A stretch of DNA of 64,000 nucleotides from Firmicutes bacterium UBA3553 (GTDB lineage Bacteria > Bacillota > Clostridia > Tissierellales > Sedimentibacteraceae). This document shows, piece by piece, positions 43,203-52,764 of the stretch. The stretch spans positions 122,207 to 186,206 of the forward strand of contig DFOA01000017.1 in NCBI GenBank assembly GCA_002381185.1, in the 5' to 3' direction. Both the position numbers and the translations under genes were made by a program. Below the pieces are notes generated by a model. The model was not told the DNA's origin, ran no database searches, and was given only the letters and a program-made list of their open reading frames with translations. Within the stretch, counting starts at the first letter, position 1. Every line of letters starts with the position of its first letter.

Positions 43203-45809
43203 ATGGAGCTTAAGAATTATCAAAAACAGGTACTTCGAGACCTTTCAAGTTACTTAAAATTGTTAAACGAGACACATGATATAAAGGAAGCATATACTCA
43301 ACATTGGCATAATAAAGATATTAAAGTAGGATTTGGTGGATTACCATTATATAAAGATACTATAATTGGTACACCTCATGTTTGTTTTAAAGTGCCAACA
43401 GGCGGTGGAAAAACTTTAATTGGATGTGCTTCATTAAAACCATTTTTTGAACAAATGCCATTATCAAAAACAAAGGTTGTAGCATGGCTTGTTCCATCAA
43501 ATGCCATCTTAGAGCAGACAATTCGTACATTAAGTGATGTAAATCACCCATATAGGCAGAGAATAGATACTGATTTTGGAAACAAAGTAGAAGTTCTAAC
43601 AAAGGAACAGTTACTCAATGGGCAAGGATTTAATCCTACATCTGTAAAAGAGCAACTCACTATTTGCATACTTAGCTTTGACTCTATTAGAAGTAATAAA
43701 AAAGATGGTAGAAAAGTATATCAGCAAAACAGCAATCTTGCACATTTTGAATCATTTTTTGAAACGCCAGAAACTTTAATAGAAAACGTGGATAATACTG
43801 CTTTAATACAAGTGTTAAATCAATTATCGCCTGTTGTAATAGTAGATGAAAGTCATAATGCACAATCAGATTTGAGCGTTGAGATGCTTAATAATCTAAA
43901 TCCATCTTTTGTTTTAGATTTGACTGCAACACCAAAAGATAACAGCAATATTATTGCTTATGTAGATGCAAAAGAGCTAAAAAAAGAAAGTATGGTTAAG
44001 CTTCCTGTAATTGTTTATAACAGAAATAGTAAATATGATGTTTTATTAGATGCCATACAGTTACGTTGTAATCTTGAAAAAGAAGCTATAGAAGAAGAAC
44101 GTTTATCAGGTAAATATATACGTCCTATTGTTCTTTTTCAAGCGCAGCCGAAGGGAAAAGAAGAAAATGCAACATTTATTAAATTAAAAGATGAGCTTAT
44201 AGGGTTAGGGATACCTGAAAATCAAATTGCAATTAAAACTTCAATGATTAATGAAATAAAAGACATCAATCTTTTAAGCAAGGAATGTAAGATTAGGTAT
44301 ATAATTACAGTTAATGCATTAAAAGAAGGTTGGGATTGTCCATTTGCCTATATTCTTGCTACACTTGCCAATAAAAGTTCAAAAGTTGATGTGGAACAAA
44401 TTTTAGGACGTATATTACGTTTACCATATGCAACAAAGCATAAAAACTCAATACTTAATTTATCATATGTGTTAACTAGTTCTAATGATTTTAGAGATAC
44501 ACTCGAAAATATTATTAAGGGATTAAATCAAGCAGGGTTTAGTAAGAGAGATTGCCGTGTAATTGAAAAAGGTATAATTGATTCTGAGGAATCAGAACAA
44601 ATTCAAGAAAAAATTAAATTTGAACATGAAGATGTTTCTGTTGAGGAGTTTTTGGATATAGATTTTGCAGTTATAAAACAAAACTTAGATATTGTAAATG
44701 CTGTAGATAATACCATAAAAGTAGATAATATAGATAAGATGTTTGAAACAGCCATAAAACAAAATGAAGAATATGAAGCTGAAGTACAGCAAAAAGAAGA
44801 AGAAGGATTTTTAGGAGGCGAAGTTGGTGATTTAATGAACAGATATAGATTAAATGCTCAATATGAATATTCTTTAACACCTATTCCTCAATTCGTCCAC
44901 AAAGAAATAATTCCAGTGTTTGACATAGACGAAACAATTGTACTTACTAAAGAATTTTTGAATGAAGGATTTACTTTGTCAGATAAAGATACACAAATTA
45001 ACTTTCAGTTATCAACCAATGATGTATATAAAGTCGATGTTTCATTAGTAGGTGAAGCTGTTCCAAAATATCAAAAAGCTACTAATAAGGAAAGTATCTA
45101 TTTTAAAGAATATTTTAATACATTGCCAAATGAAAGTAAAATTAAAGCGTGCAAAGATATGTTATATAAACAGCTAAATAAATCAAATAGTATGAATTCC
45201 ATGGATTTGCGTGGATACATTAATAGAATTGTCTCAAATATGACTAAGGATGAACTAGCTGTACTAGAAACATCTGTTTTAATATATGCTCAGAAAATAA
45301 GGGATAAAATTGAGCAATTACAACTTGAATATAGAGAAAAGCAGTTTAAAACTATGCTTGAAACAGGTGAAATTACATGTGAACCTATATATAATCTTCA
45401 TAATATAATATCTCCTGTATACAGTATAGATTCAATTCCTAATTCTTTGTATGAAGCTGAGACAGGAATGAATGATTTTGAACATCAAGTAATCACAGAA
45501 ATAGCTAGCCTTGAAAATATATTATGGTGGCACAAAATAATTGAACGAAAGGATTTTTATATTAATGGCTTTATAAATCATTATCCTGACTTTATTGTTA
45601 TGACTAAGGGTGGAACGCTTGTTTTGGTTGAGACAAAAGGGGATTATCTTGATAACTCAGATAGCAAGCAGAAATTGACACTGGGTAAACTGTGGCAATC
45701 AAATGCAGGAATAAGCTATAAATATTTTATGGTTTTTAAAAATAAAGACTTAAAGCTTGATGGTTCTTATGTTTTAGATGAATTTATAAGTATATTAAAA
45801 AAGTTATAG
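43203..45809 (+). CDS. res: Type III restriction enzyme helicase-nuclease subunit (Res)
   Basis: 868 residues. SF2 helicase motifs: Walker A VPTGGGKTLIG (about 65-75), VIVDESHNAQ (motif II, about 215), LDLTATP (motif III), and EGWDCP and ILGRILRLP in the second lobe. The C-terminal endonuclease has the PD-ExK arrangement PDFIVM...VLVETKG (about 795-815). It cleaves foreign DNA with Mod. Both genes look complete, so the system may be active although neighbours are degraded. Confidence 0.93.
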   Translation: MELKNYQKQVLRDLSSYLKLLNETHDIKEAYTQHWHNKDIKVGFGGLPLYKDTIIGTPHVCFKVPTGGGKTLIGCASLKPFFEQMPLSKTKVVAWLVPSNAILEQTIRTLSDVNHPYRQRIDTDFGNKVEVLTKEQLLNGQGFNPTSVKEQLTICILSFDSIRSNKKDGRKVYQQNSNLAHFESFFETPETLIENVDNTALIQVLNQLSPVVIVDESHNAQSDLSVEMLNNLNPSFVLDLTATPKDNSNIIAYVDAKELKKESMVKLPVIVYNRNSKYDVLLDAIQLRCNLEKEAIEEERLSGKYIRPIVLFQAQPKGKEENATFIKLKDELIGLGIPENQIAIKTSMINEIKDINLLSKECKIRYIITVNALKEGWDCPFAYILATLANKSSKVDVEQILGRILRLPYATKHKNSILNLSYVLTSSNDFRDTLENIIKGLNQAGFSKRDCRVIEKGIIDSEESEQIQEKIKFEHEDVSVEEFLDIDFAVIKQNLDIVNAVDNTIKVDNIDKMFETAIKQNEEYEAEVQQKEEEGFLGGEVGDLMNRYRLNAQYEYSLTPIPQFVHKEIIPVFDIDETIVLTKEFLNEGFTLSDKDTQINFQLSTNDVYKVDVSLVGEAVPKYQKATNKESIYFKEYFNTLPNESKIKACKDMLYKQLNKSNSMNSMDLRGYINRIVSNMTKDELAVLETSVLIYAQKIRDKIEQLQLEYREKQFKTMLETGEITCEPIYNLHNIISPVYSIDSIPNSLYEAETGMNDFEHQVITEIASLENILWWHKIIERKDFYINGFINHYPDFIVMTKGGTLVLVETKGDYLDNSDSKQKLTLGKLWQSNAGISYKYFMVFKNKDLKLDGSYVLDEFISILKKL

Positions 45810-45862
45810 GGTAGATATATATATTATAATTCTTTAATATTTTTTAGATTATTTACTTTTAT

Positions 45863-45895
45863 AAAGCCTCTTATTTTTACTAATAAGGGGTTTTT
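45863..45895 (+). terminator. Terminator of mod-res
   Basis: AAAGCCTCTTATT / AATAAGGGGTTTTT stem (with G-U pairs) plus T run, about 55 nt after res. Confidence 0.7.
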
Positions 45896-45973
45896 AATGA
45901 ATCGGCTATAATAAACTGGATAGATATTTTAAGGTCATGTACAATTTAAATATAATAAAAAAGGAGCATGACC

Positions 45974-46347
45974 ATGCCAGAATCAAACAGAAAACGACGT
46001 CGTACTTTTACAGCTGAATTTAAAAGCCAAATAGTGCTGTTATATCAAAACGGTAAAAGAAAATGCGATATAATAAATGAATATGATATAGCACCTTCTT
46101 TGCTTGACAAGTAGATTAAGCAAGCAGAATAAACCGGTTCATTTAAAGAAAAAGATAATCTTACTCCAGAACAGCTGGAATTAATAGAACTACGCAAACG
46201 AAATAAACAGCTTGAAATGGAGAATGATATTTTAAAACAAGCAGCGCTGATCTTAGGACAAAAGTAAAAGTGATAAAAAACAATATTCACAAATACTCTG
46301 TGTCAGCAATGTGTAAAGCCCTACAAATTTCAAGAAGCACATATTAT
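45974..46347 (+). pseudogene. IS3-family transposase orfA/orfB remnant with in-frame stops
   Basis: OrfA reads RRTFTAEFKSQIVLLYQNGK, then TAG at 46112 (in place of the expected Trp codon) and TAA at 46130, resuming with LTPEQLELIELRKRNKQLE and ending at 46267: a classic IS3 helix-turn-helix/leucine-zipper subunit. OrfB starts GTG 46270 (KNNIHKYSVSAMCKALQISRS, in parts) and is cut off at about 46347 by the IS21-type element. Inactive. Confidence 0.85.
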
Positions 46348-46479
46348 TGTTTAGTGTAAGATAAAAGTGTAACATTGTGCAAACAAAAACTGTAACACTA
46401 AGTGTTAAAAAACCATTGTAACCCCCCTTTAAAACCATTATCCTTTAGTTTGATGAGAACTGGAGGAGGAAAAGAAAGA

Positions 46480-47994
46480 GTGTTAACAATGGATGACATT
46501 AAGTATATCAAAAGAATGTATGAATGTGAAGGTGTTTCTATAAGGGAAATAATGAGACGCACCGGATATCATTATGAAACAATTAAAAAATATTTAGACA
46601 AGGCTGATTTTAATGAAGTACCTAAGCCACCTAAAGAGACACCATCATTATTGGATCCTTTAAAGCCAATAATTGATGAATGGCTAATAGAAGATTTAAA
46701 GGCTCCACGAAAACAAAGACATACTGCAGCACACGTCTATAACCGATTAAAGAAAGAATATCCTGAAGTTTTACATGTAAAACTTCGCACTGTTCAATAC
46801 TATGTGTCTAAAAAACGTAAAGAGATATTTGAACAACATCAAAAGGCATATCTCCCTCTTTATCATCCACCTGGAGAAGCTCAGGTCGATTTTGGACATT
46901 TTTCATATTATGATAATGCAAATGTAATGCATGATGCTTTAAAACTAACTATGTCATTTCCATATAGCAATGCAGCATATTGTCAAGTTTTTCATGGAGA
47001 AAATCAGGAATGTTTGCTGAAAGGTATTAGAAATATCATTGAACATATGGGAAAAATCCCATATCGAATGGTCTATGATAATCTGTCAACAGCAGTTGCA
47101 CATATGGGAAAAGGTCATGATAGAACTTTAACCGACACATTTCCAAGATTCATTACGCATTATGGCATAGAAGCTTTCTTTTGTAATGGTGCGGCTGGTT
47201 GGGAAAAAGGCAATGTTGAAAACAAAGTAGGTTATGAGAGAAGAAACTTCTTCGTACCTGTTCCAACCATTCTTAACTTTAGTCAATTCAACAAACGATT
47301 ATTTGAATTATCTGAAGAAGACAATAACCGTATACATTATGTAAAAAATGAAACGCTTAAGTCACTTTTTGAAGAGGACAAGCAAGCAATGCTTTCATTA
47401 AATCCAGTTTCATTTGAAGTATGTAGGTTTGAAAGTAGAATTTCAGATAAATATGGTAAAGTTGCTTTTGATGGAAATTATTATTCTTCATCACCTAAGT
47501 TTGCTAAAGAAACAGTTTATGTAAAAGTAACCAGCGATACTGTAATCATTATGAATACAAAATATCAAGCAATTGTTGAACATTCTCGCCTTTATGGTAA
47601 AGGTAAAGAATTAATGAATTGGTTGCCATACATAGATTTAATGTCTAAGCGTCCTACAGCAATTAAGTATACTGGATTCTACGAAACTCTACCTGATAAC
47701 TGGAAGAAGTATTTATCTGATTTACCTGCTGAAGGGAAACGAGAAGCGCTATTAGCCTTACATACGATGCTTTTAAAACATGATATTAATGTTGCCTCAG
47801 ATGTTTTGAGTATTACTTTGTCGAATGGAGTTAAGGATGCAGATAGTATTTTGGCAAGTTACAGACGCCTTACGAGTCCTGTTCATCAGCTCAATCCAAT
47901 ACAATTAAAATCTACGGTTATTAAAATGCCAGTATTTAAAACTGATAATATTAAGTATGATAACTTCATTTCAAAGGAGGTTATACTAAAATGA
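46480..47994 (+). CDS. istA: IS21-family transposase IstA
   Basis: 504 residues from GTG 46480 (GGAGGAGG upstream; the frame is open further but has no better ribosome site). An N-terminal helix-turn-helix (VSIREIMRRTGYHYETIKKYL) is followed by the DDE core: Asp in AQVDFGH, Asp in MVYDNLS and Glu in KGNVENKVGYERR. Length and motifs look intact, but the partner gene istB is broken, so autonomous transposition is unlikely. The stop overlaps istB (ATGA). Confidence 0.9.
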   Translation: MLTMDDIKYIKRMYECEGVSIREIMRRTGYHYETIKKYLDKADFNEVPKPPKETPSLLDPLKPIIDEWLIEDLKAPRKQRHTAAHVYNRLKKEYPEVLHVKLRTVQYYVSKKRKEIFEQHQKAYLPLYHPPGEAQVDFGHFSYYDNANVMHDALKLTMSFPYSNAAYCQVFHGENQECLLKGIRNIIEHMGKIPYRMVYDNLSTAVAHMGKGHDRTLTDTFPRFITHYGIEAFFCNGAAGWEKGNVENKVGYERRNFFVPVPTILNFSQFNKRLFELSEEDNNRIHYVKNETLKSLFEEDKQAMLSLNPVSFEVCRFESRISDKYGKVAFDGNYYSSSPKFAKETVYVKVTSDTVIIMNTKYQAIVEHSRLYGKGKELMNWLPYIDLMSKRPTAIKYTGFYETLPDNWKKYLSDLPAEGKREALLALHTMLLKHDINVASDVLSITLSNGVKDADSILASYRRLTSPVHQLNPIQLKSTVIKMPVFKTDNIKYDNFISKEVILK

Positions 47995-48496
47995 AAGAAC
48001 AAATTCAAAATTGTTGCAAGGAGCTGCGCTTAAGTGCAGCACTTGCAGAAAATGCGATGTCAATGGCAGGAGCAACTAACCAGGAATATCTATTAAATAT
48101 CTTAAAAGCAGAAATGCGGGTTTTGATAGCATTAAAACATTTAATGATTACTGTTTTGATAAGATAACCCTGCCGGCTACTTTAACAGTTGATTTAATTA
48201 AACAGGTAGACTTTCTTAATCGCCAAGAAAATTTAATCCTTTATGGACGAAATGGCGCAGGTAAAAGCCACATGGCAACCGCCATTGGTGTAGAAGCATG
48301 TATGCAAGGCAAGTACGTAAAATTTTACAAAACAGCTACATTAGTAAATGAATTAACTGATGCAAAATCTAATGGAACTTTATTAAAGCTTTTAAAAAAG
48401 CTATCTAAATTAGATTTACTTATTTGTGATGAATGGGGATATATTCCTTCTGATGCAGATGGCTCACAACTATTATTTCAAGTAATTGCAGACTGC
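47991..48496 (+). pseudogene. istB: IS21 helper ATPase IstB, frameshifted and truncated
   Basis: It starts ATG 47991 (MKEQIQNCCKELRLSAAL), but near 48115 an internal deletion shifts the frame: the first frame ends at 48165, while the family sequence resumes in another frame as GFDSIKTFNDYCFDKITLPA, then Walker A YGRNGAGKSH and Walker B LLICDEWGYIP. Homology stops at LLFQVIADC, and the C-terminal quarter is replaced by foreign sequence. An open frame that continues to 48769 is chimeric and not a real gene. Confidence 0.85.
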
Positions 48497-48690
48497 ATTT
48501 CCTTCATTTTTTCTAAAACATCTTCTGTTGATGTGAAATTTTGTGACCTCACATATTCTCTCAGTAACTCTTTTGGCAATTTCGACATAAATATAACTCT
48601 TCCTTGGATTTTTACAAATTTTTACATTTATATAATCGCCAAGAAGGAGTTAAATTATTCTAGTTTACACAGAATTTTTTACAGGCTCAC
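48497..48690 (-). mobile_element. IS256-family end with transposase N-terminal fragment
   Basis: On the minus strand an ATG at 48588 opens SKLPKELLREYVRSQNFTST followed by EDVLEKMKEM, the start of an IS256/mutator-type transposase, cut at the junction with istB. Upstream on that strand lies a GTGAGCCTGTAAAAAATTCT-type terminal sequence (48690-48671), like IS256-family inverted repeats. Only this end survives; it abuts the chemoreceptor gene. Confidence 0.75.
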
Positions 48691-48693
48691 TTG

Positions 48694-49986
48694 TTATACT
48701 ATTTCCGCAGTTTGTATTTTCTTTAATTTGAATTTTCCTACCATTTCTTTTAACATTTCGGATTGCTGATAAAGTTCCTCAATAGCGGCGGCACTTTCTT
48801 CTGATGCAGCTGAATTTTCTTGAACGACACCTGATACTTGACTGATTCCGTTGTTTATTTGGTCTATGCTCGATGACTGTTCGGTTGATGCATTTGCAAT
48901 TTCACCTACTATTTCTGCAACCTTTTCTATTCCCTCTACTATTTCATTAAAAGAAGTTGCGGTAATTTTTGCAATCACTGTGCCATGCTCTGCCTTTTTT
49001 ATTGAGGCTTCAATCATATCTGTTGTTTCCTTAGCAGCTTCCGCCGAGCGTGTTGCTAAACTTCTTACTTCTTCGGCTACTACCGCGAAACCTTTTCCGT
49101 ATTGTCCTGCTCTTGATGCTTCAACTGCTGCATTTAGCGACAATATGTTTGTTTGAAAGGCGATATCTTCTATTACTTTTATTATCTTTGAAATGTTAGA
49201 AGAAGATACATTGATTTCATTCATGGCTTTAAGCATTTCTTCCATGTGCTTATTACCTCCAATTGCATCATCTTTAACATGATTTGCATAAGCCTTAGCC
49301 TTATTTGCATTGGCAGCATTCAAGTCAATTTGACTTTTTATTTCCTCTATTGTGGCTGTAAGTTCTTGAATTGAACTTGCCTGTTCGCATGCTCCCTGTG
49401 AGAGTCGTATGCTTGCATCTGATATTTGACCTGCACCGGTTACAACCTGAGCAGATGCATTATCTATTTGAGAAAGAATATAGTTGTTTTTTTCTAAAAT
49501 ACTGCACAGTGCAGCGTTTAAAACATCTTTTTCTGAATTTATTTTTACATCAATGGTTAAGTCTCCAGCTGCTATGACTTCAGCTGCATGCGCCTGTTTT
49601 CTTGTGTTTTCAATCATTTCCTTGAAAGCTTTCATCAATTCACCTACTTCGTCATTAGTAAGTACGCGTACATTTGCGCTTGCATCTCCTACAGCCATCT
49701 GTTTTGCTATATTAATAAGTATATTTAAAGGCTTTACGATACTTTTATTTATAATTTTACATATTATCGAACTTGCAATAATAGCAGTAAATACTAAAAT
49801 CAATAGTATAATTGTAAAAGAACTAAATAATTTTGTTGAAATAGCATTTGTTAAGTATAATCCGTAAAAGGTAAAAAAGCTTATTAAGATAGCTAAAATC
49901 GTTATCATTGTTACTATACCAAAGCCTATTGACAATCTCTTCTTAAGTTCAATTGAGTTTTGTTTGTCTTGTTTTCTCATATACAC
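48694..49986 (-). CDS. Methyl-accepting chemotaxis protein
   Basis: 430 residues. Two closely spaced membrane helices (about 18-38 and 45-65) with almost no extracellular loop, then HAMP (about 66-120), and the cytoplasmic signalling domain with the invariant hairpin EDIAFQTNILSLNAAVEASRA followed by GKGFAVVAEEVRSLA. Lack of an external sensor domain means it senses an internal, membrane or energy signal. Start GTG 49986 fits AAGGA spacing; ATG 49980 is possible. The 3' end lies beside an IS256 remnant but appears complete. Confidence 0.9.
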   Translation of the reverse strand: MYMRKQDKQNSIELKKRLSIGFGIVTMITILAILISFFTFYGLYLTNAISTKLFSSFTIILLILVFTAIIASSIICKIINKSIVKPLNILINIAKQMAVGDASANVRVLTNDEVGELMKAFKEMIENTRKQAHAAEVIAAGDLTIDVKINSEKDVLNAALCSILEKNNYILSQIDNASAQVVTGAGQISDASIRLSQGACEQASSIQELTATIEEIKSQIDLNAANANKAKAYANHVKDDAIGGNKHMEEMLKAMNEINVSSSNISKIIKVIEDIAFQTNILSLNAAVEASRAGQYGKGFAVVAEEVRSLATRSAEAAKETTDMIEASIKKAEHGTVIAKITATSFNEIVEGIEKVAEIVGEIANASTEQSSSIDQINNGISQVSGVVQENSAASEESAAAIEELYQQSEMLKEMVGKFKLKKIQTAEIV

Positions 49987-50078
49987 TAGTCATCCTTTTT
50001 ATTTAATTGTTATATTTACGCAGACATGAATTTTATATCGTCAGGTTCAATTATAATTTTAGTGTTCAGGTTAAAATA

Positions 50079-50125
50079 TAAAAAAATAACCGTGTTAAAT
50101 CTTATGTTTAAAAGTTTGACACGGC
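50079..50125 (-). terminator. Terminator of the peroxiredoxin-like gene
   Basis: Minus strand GCCGTGTCAAA pairs with TTTAACACGG (about 50125-50089) and is followed by TTATTTTTTTAT. Confidence 0.7.
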
Positions 50126-50202
50126 TATAAGTATTTTCAAATATGAATGCAATTGCAGACGAATTTGCACGTGGAATTGGAAAATCAGCCACAAAAGGCT
50201 AA

Positions 50203-50973
50203 TTAGAGAGGCCATATATTTGAGTTATTTGTATTAATTTTATTTTGCTTAGTAGTTGTTGCATTGTTTTCAATGGGCGAAGTTGGCACATCGGTATAGC
50301 ACACATACCAAAAAGGGCATTGTATGTCTTGATTATCTGATATGTTTACCCTGTTAGTAAGTTCATCATATGTAGACGGAGTGGGTTCTAAAACAGGTTC
50401 ACCCTGGGTCCAGTTTCCGGGGGTATAAAGGTCATATTGTTCAGTGATTTGAAGTGAATCTAGTATTCTTAGCATTTCTTTGCTGCTTCTTCCGCAGGAT
50501 ATTGGCAGGGTCAAAATTGACCTTATCCTTCCATATGGGTTTATTAAGAAAGCATCTCTTACAGTTTCACCGTACAATCTGTCAGGATTCAGCATGCCAT
50601 ATTGCTCTGATATTTTTAAATCTGAGTCTGCAATAATGGGAAATGGGATGGTTACTCCGGTTTTTTGATAAATATCATATATCCAGGCTAAATTAGAATA
50701 AACATTATCAGTGGTTAAACCGATCATTACAGCATTTCTTTTTAGCAGCTCCGGGTAAAACTGAGCAGATTCGATTAATTCTGTAGTAGCTACAGAAGTA
50801 AAAGCCATTGGCTGGCTTGCCAGCAATACCCATTTCCCTCTGTAATCGGACAATCTGATATATCCATGAGTAGATAGTGCTATAAAATCAGGTGCTAATC
50901 TTCCTAATGTAATACATTCTAATCTTCTTTCCGGTTGATTTAAGTTATTATTTATATTATTATATGAAATCAT
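50203..50973 (-). CDS. Peroxiredoxin-family protein lacking the peroxidatic cysteine
   Basis: 256 residues of the Prx6-type fold: LGRLAPDFIALSTHG, the active-site loop PMAFTSVATTE (about 55-65), GLTTDNVYSNLAW, Arg139 in VRDAFLINPYGRIR and the C-terminal GRSSKEMLRILDSLQ. The catalytic position of PxxxTxxC is Ala62, so normal peroxide reduction is impossible. Cys160 sits where Ser/Thr is usual, and Cys219 and Cys225 (CPFWYVC) remain near the C-terminus, followed by an Asn/Thr-rich tail. Possibly a redox-sensing, chaperone or structural derivative. AAAGGAG precedes the ATG. Confidence 0.88.
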   Translation of the reverse strand: MISYNNINNNLNQPERRLECITLGRLAPDFIALSTHGYIRLSDYRGKWVLLASQPMAFTSVATTELIESAQFYPELLKRNAVMIGLTTDNVYSNLAWIYDIYQKTGVTIPFPIIADSDLKISEQYGMLNPDRLYGETVRDAFLINPYGRIRSILTLPISCGRSSKEMLRILDSLQITEQYDLYTPGNWTQGEPVLEPTPSTYDELTNRVNISDNQDIQCPFWYVCYTDVPTSPIENNATTTKQNKINTNNSNIWPL

Positions 50974-51194
50974 AATTACTCCTTTAAATGGTTTATATAA
51001 TATTTTATGTATTCAATGAGGGAATGTTAAAATTCTTGATATTTTCATGCGTTTATACTGACAGAAGTTTATGTTTTGTTGCTTTTTGAATAAATATAGG
51101 TTAATATAATACAAATAAAATCAGTACTGAAATATGTTTAATCAGTTACAACATTATACAGATTTTGGGATAAAGGAAAGAGAAAAAACTAAAT

Positions 51195-52514
51195 ATGAAT
51201 TTTGAAAACTTAAATTTAATTGAACCAATCTTAAAAGCATTAAAAGATGAAGGGTATATAAAACCGTCACCAATTCAGGAAAGAGCTATTCCACCGGTCC
51301 TCCAAGGAAGGGATTTACTTGGTTGCGCACAAACAGGAACTGGAAAAACTGCTGCATTTGCTATTCCGATCATTCAAAAAATTCATGAACAGAAAAACAA
51401 GGGATCAAGAAGACAAATACAGTCATTGATATTGACACCAACGAGGGAACTTGCTGTACAAATAGCAGATAGTTTCTTGTCATACGGAAAATATACAAAA
51501 TTAAAATATTATGCTATATATGGCGGAGTTTCGCAGAATCCTCAAGCTGAAGCATTAAGAAGAGGCATAGATGTTTTAATAGCTACACCTGGAAGATTGA
51601 ACGACTTGATAAATCAAAGACTTGTTAATCTGGAAAATATTAAGGTGTTTGTCCTTGATGAAGCTGACCGCATGCTCGATATGGGATTTATACATGATGT
51701 AAAAAAAATAATTTCATGTATACCAAAACAAAGGCAGACATTATTTTTTTCAGCAACAATGCCAAGGGAAATTACAGATCTTGTAAATTCAATATTAGTT
51801 GATCCTGTTAAGGTAGAAGTTACACCTGTATCATCAACTGTTGATATAATTAAGCAGTCTGTATATTTCACAGATAAGGTGAATAAAAATAAACTGCTGC
51901 TCCATCTTCTTGAAAATGAGGATATTTCTTCAGCATTGGTTTTTACACGCACAAAACATGAAGCAGATAAAATAGTAAAATTTCTTGCATCAGCAAATAT
52001 AAAATCTCAGGCTATTCATGGAGACAAGTCACAAAATGCCAGACAAACAGCTTTGAACAATTTTAAAAGCGGAGAAATAAAAGTTCTCATTGCTACTGAT
52101 ATTGCAGCCAGAGGTATTGACATTGATGAGTTATCACATGTGATAAATTATAATCTTCCAAATATTCCGGAAACTTATGTTCACAGGATAGGACGTACTG
52201 GAAGGGCTGGTCTTGGAGGAACCGCAATTTCATTTTGCGAATATGAAGAGAAGCCGTATTTAAAAGATATACAAAAATTAATTAAAAAAACAATAGGAAT
52301 TGTAGAAAATAATCCTTATCCTATGATGATTAATTATGTATTGCCGAAAGCAGAAAGAACTCAAAGAAAAGTCAAAATAGATAAAGCAGTAAAACAGGAA
52401 AGAACAGAAAGAATTGAAAGAAAAGAAAAAAGCAACAAAAGCTTTAATGAAGGCAACTCTCAAAATCAATATAATAAAAAAAGAAAACGAAAATTCAATA
52501 AGAAATTCAAGTAA
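51195..52514 (+). CDS. DEAD-box ATP-dependent RNA helicase (RhlE/CshA type)
   Basis: 439 residues with all motifs: Q motif KPSPIQERAIPPVLQGRD, I AQTGTGKT, Ia PTRELAVQ, II VLDEADRMLDMGF, III SAT, IV LVFTRTKHEADK, V ATDIAARGIDID and VI HRIGRTGRAG. A Lys/Arg-rich C-terminal tail (about 385-439) binds RNA non-specifically. It probably unwinds mRNA or assists ribosome assembly, especially in the cold. AAAGGAAAG precedes the ATG; it looks monocistronic. Confidence 0.95.
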   Translation: MNFENLNLIEPILKALKDEGYIKPSPIQERAIPPVLQGRDLLGCAQTGTGKTAAFAIPIIQKIHEQKNKGSRRQIQSLILTPTRELAVQIADSFLSYGKYTKLKYYAIYGGVSQNPQAEALRRGIDVLIATPGRLNDLINQRLVNLENIKVFVLDEADRMLDMGFIHDVKKIISCIPKQRQTLFFSATMPREITDLVNSILVDPVKVEVTPVSSTVDIIKQSVYFTDKVNKNKLLLHLLENEDISSALVFTRTKHEADKIVKFLASANIKSQAIHGDKSQNARQTALNNFKSGEIKVLIATDIAARGIDIDELSHVINYNLPNIPETYVHRIGRTGRAGLGGTAISFCEYEEKPYLKDIQKLIKKTIGIVENNPYPMMINYVLPKAERTQRKVKIDKAVKQERTERIERKEKSNKSFNEGNSQNQYNKKRKRKFNKKFK

Positions 52515-52661
52515 TACATTATTTATTTAGTGTTATTTAATAAATGTAGCCGTTAATTTTAATGTTTAAAATCAAATAATATTCAAATACTATTTAATGT
52601 ATTTATTCATTGTATTGATTAGTTATAATTTTTGTACTGTTCAAATATATTACAAAATGTA

Positions 52662-52690
52662 TGGACAAAAGCATAAAAGTTCGTTATAAT
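52662..52690 (+). promoter_or_regulatory. Promoter of the aminotransferase gene
   Basis: TGGACA (52662-52667), 17-bp spacer, TATAAT (52685-52690). The rest of 52515-52764 is AT-rich with no visible gene. Confidence 0.65.
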
Positions 52691-52764
52691 GGTAAATGAG
52701 TGGCAGTATGCAAAAATACATAAACAATGATTTAAATTATAATTTTTTAGGAGGATTTTTATAA

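Larger units (their letters stand above)
46348..48496 (+). mobile_element. IS21-family element inserted in the IS3 remnant, right end lost
   Basis: The left end begins near TGTTTAGTGTAAG with several TGTAACA-like units (46370-46400). It carries istA and a broken istB and stops abruptly at about 48496, where IS256-type sequence begins. No right terminal repeat remains. Confidence 0.75.

Noticed and set aside
41647..45809. Phase-variable type III R-M system
   Set aside because: No tandem simple repeats were seen in mod or its promoter; both genes read through intact.
48272..48769. 165-residue open frame after istA
   Set aside because: It is a chimera: IstB up to about 48496, then antisense IS256 sequence and antisense chemoreceptor codons.
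50143..50201. Short plus-strand frame reading NAIADEFARGIGKSATKG
   Set aside because: Protein-like but only 19 codons, no ribosome site and no recognisable family; possibly the tail of a lost gene, not enough to annotate.
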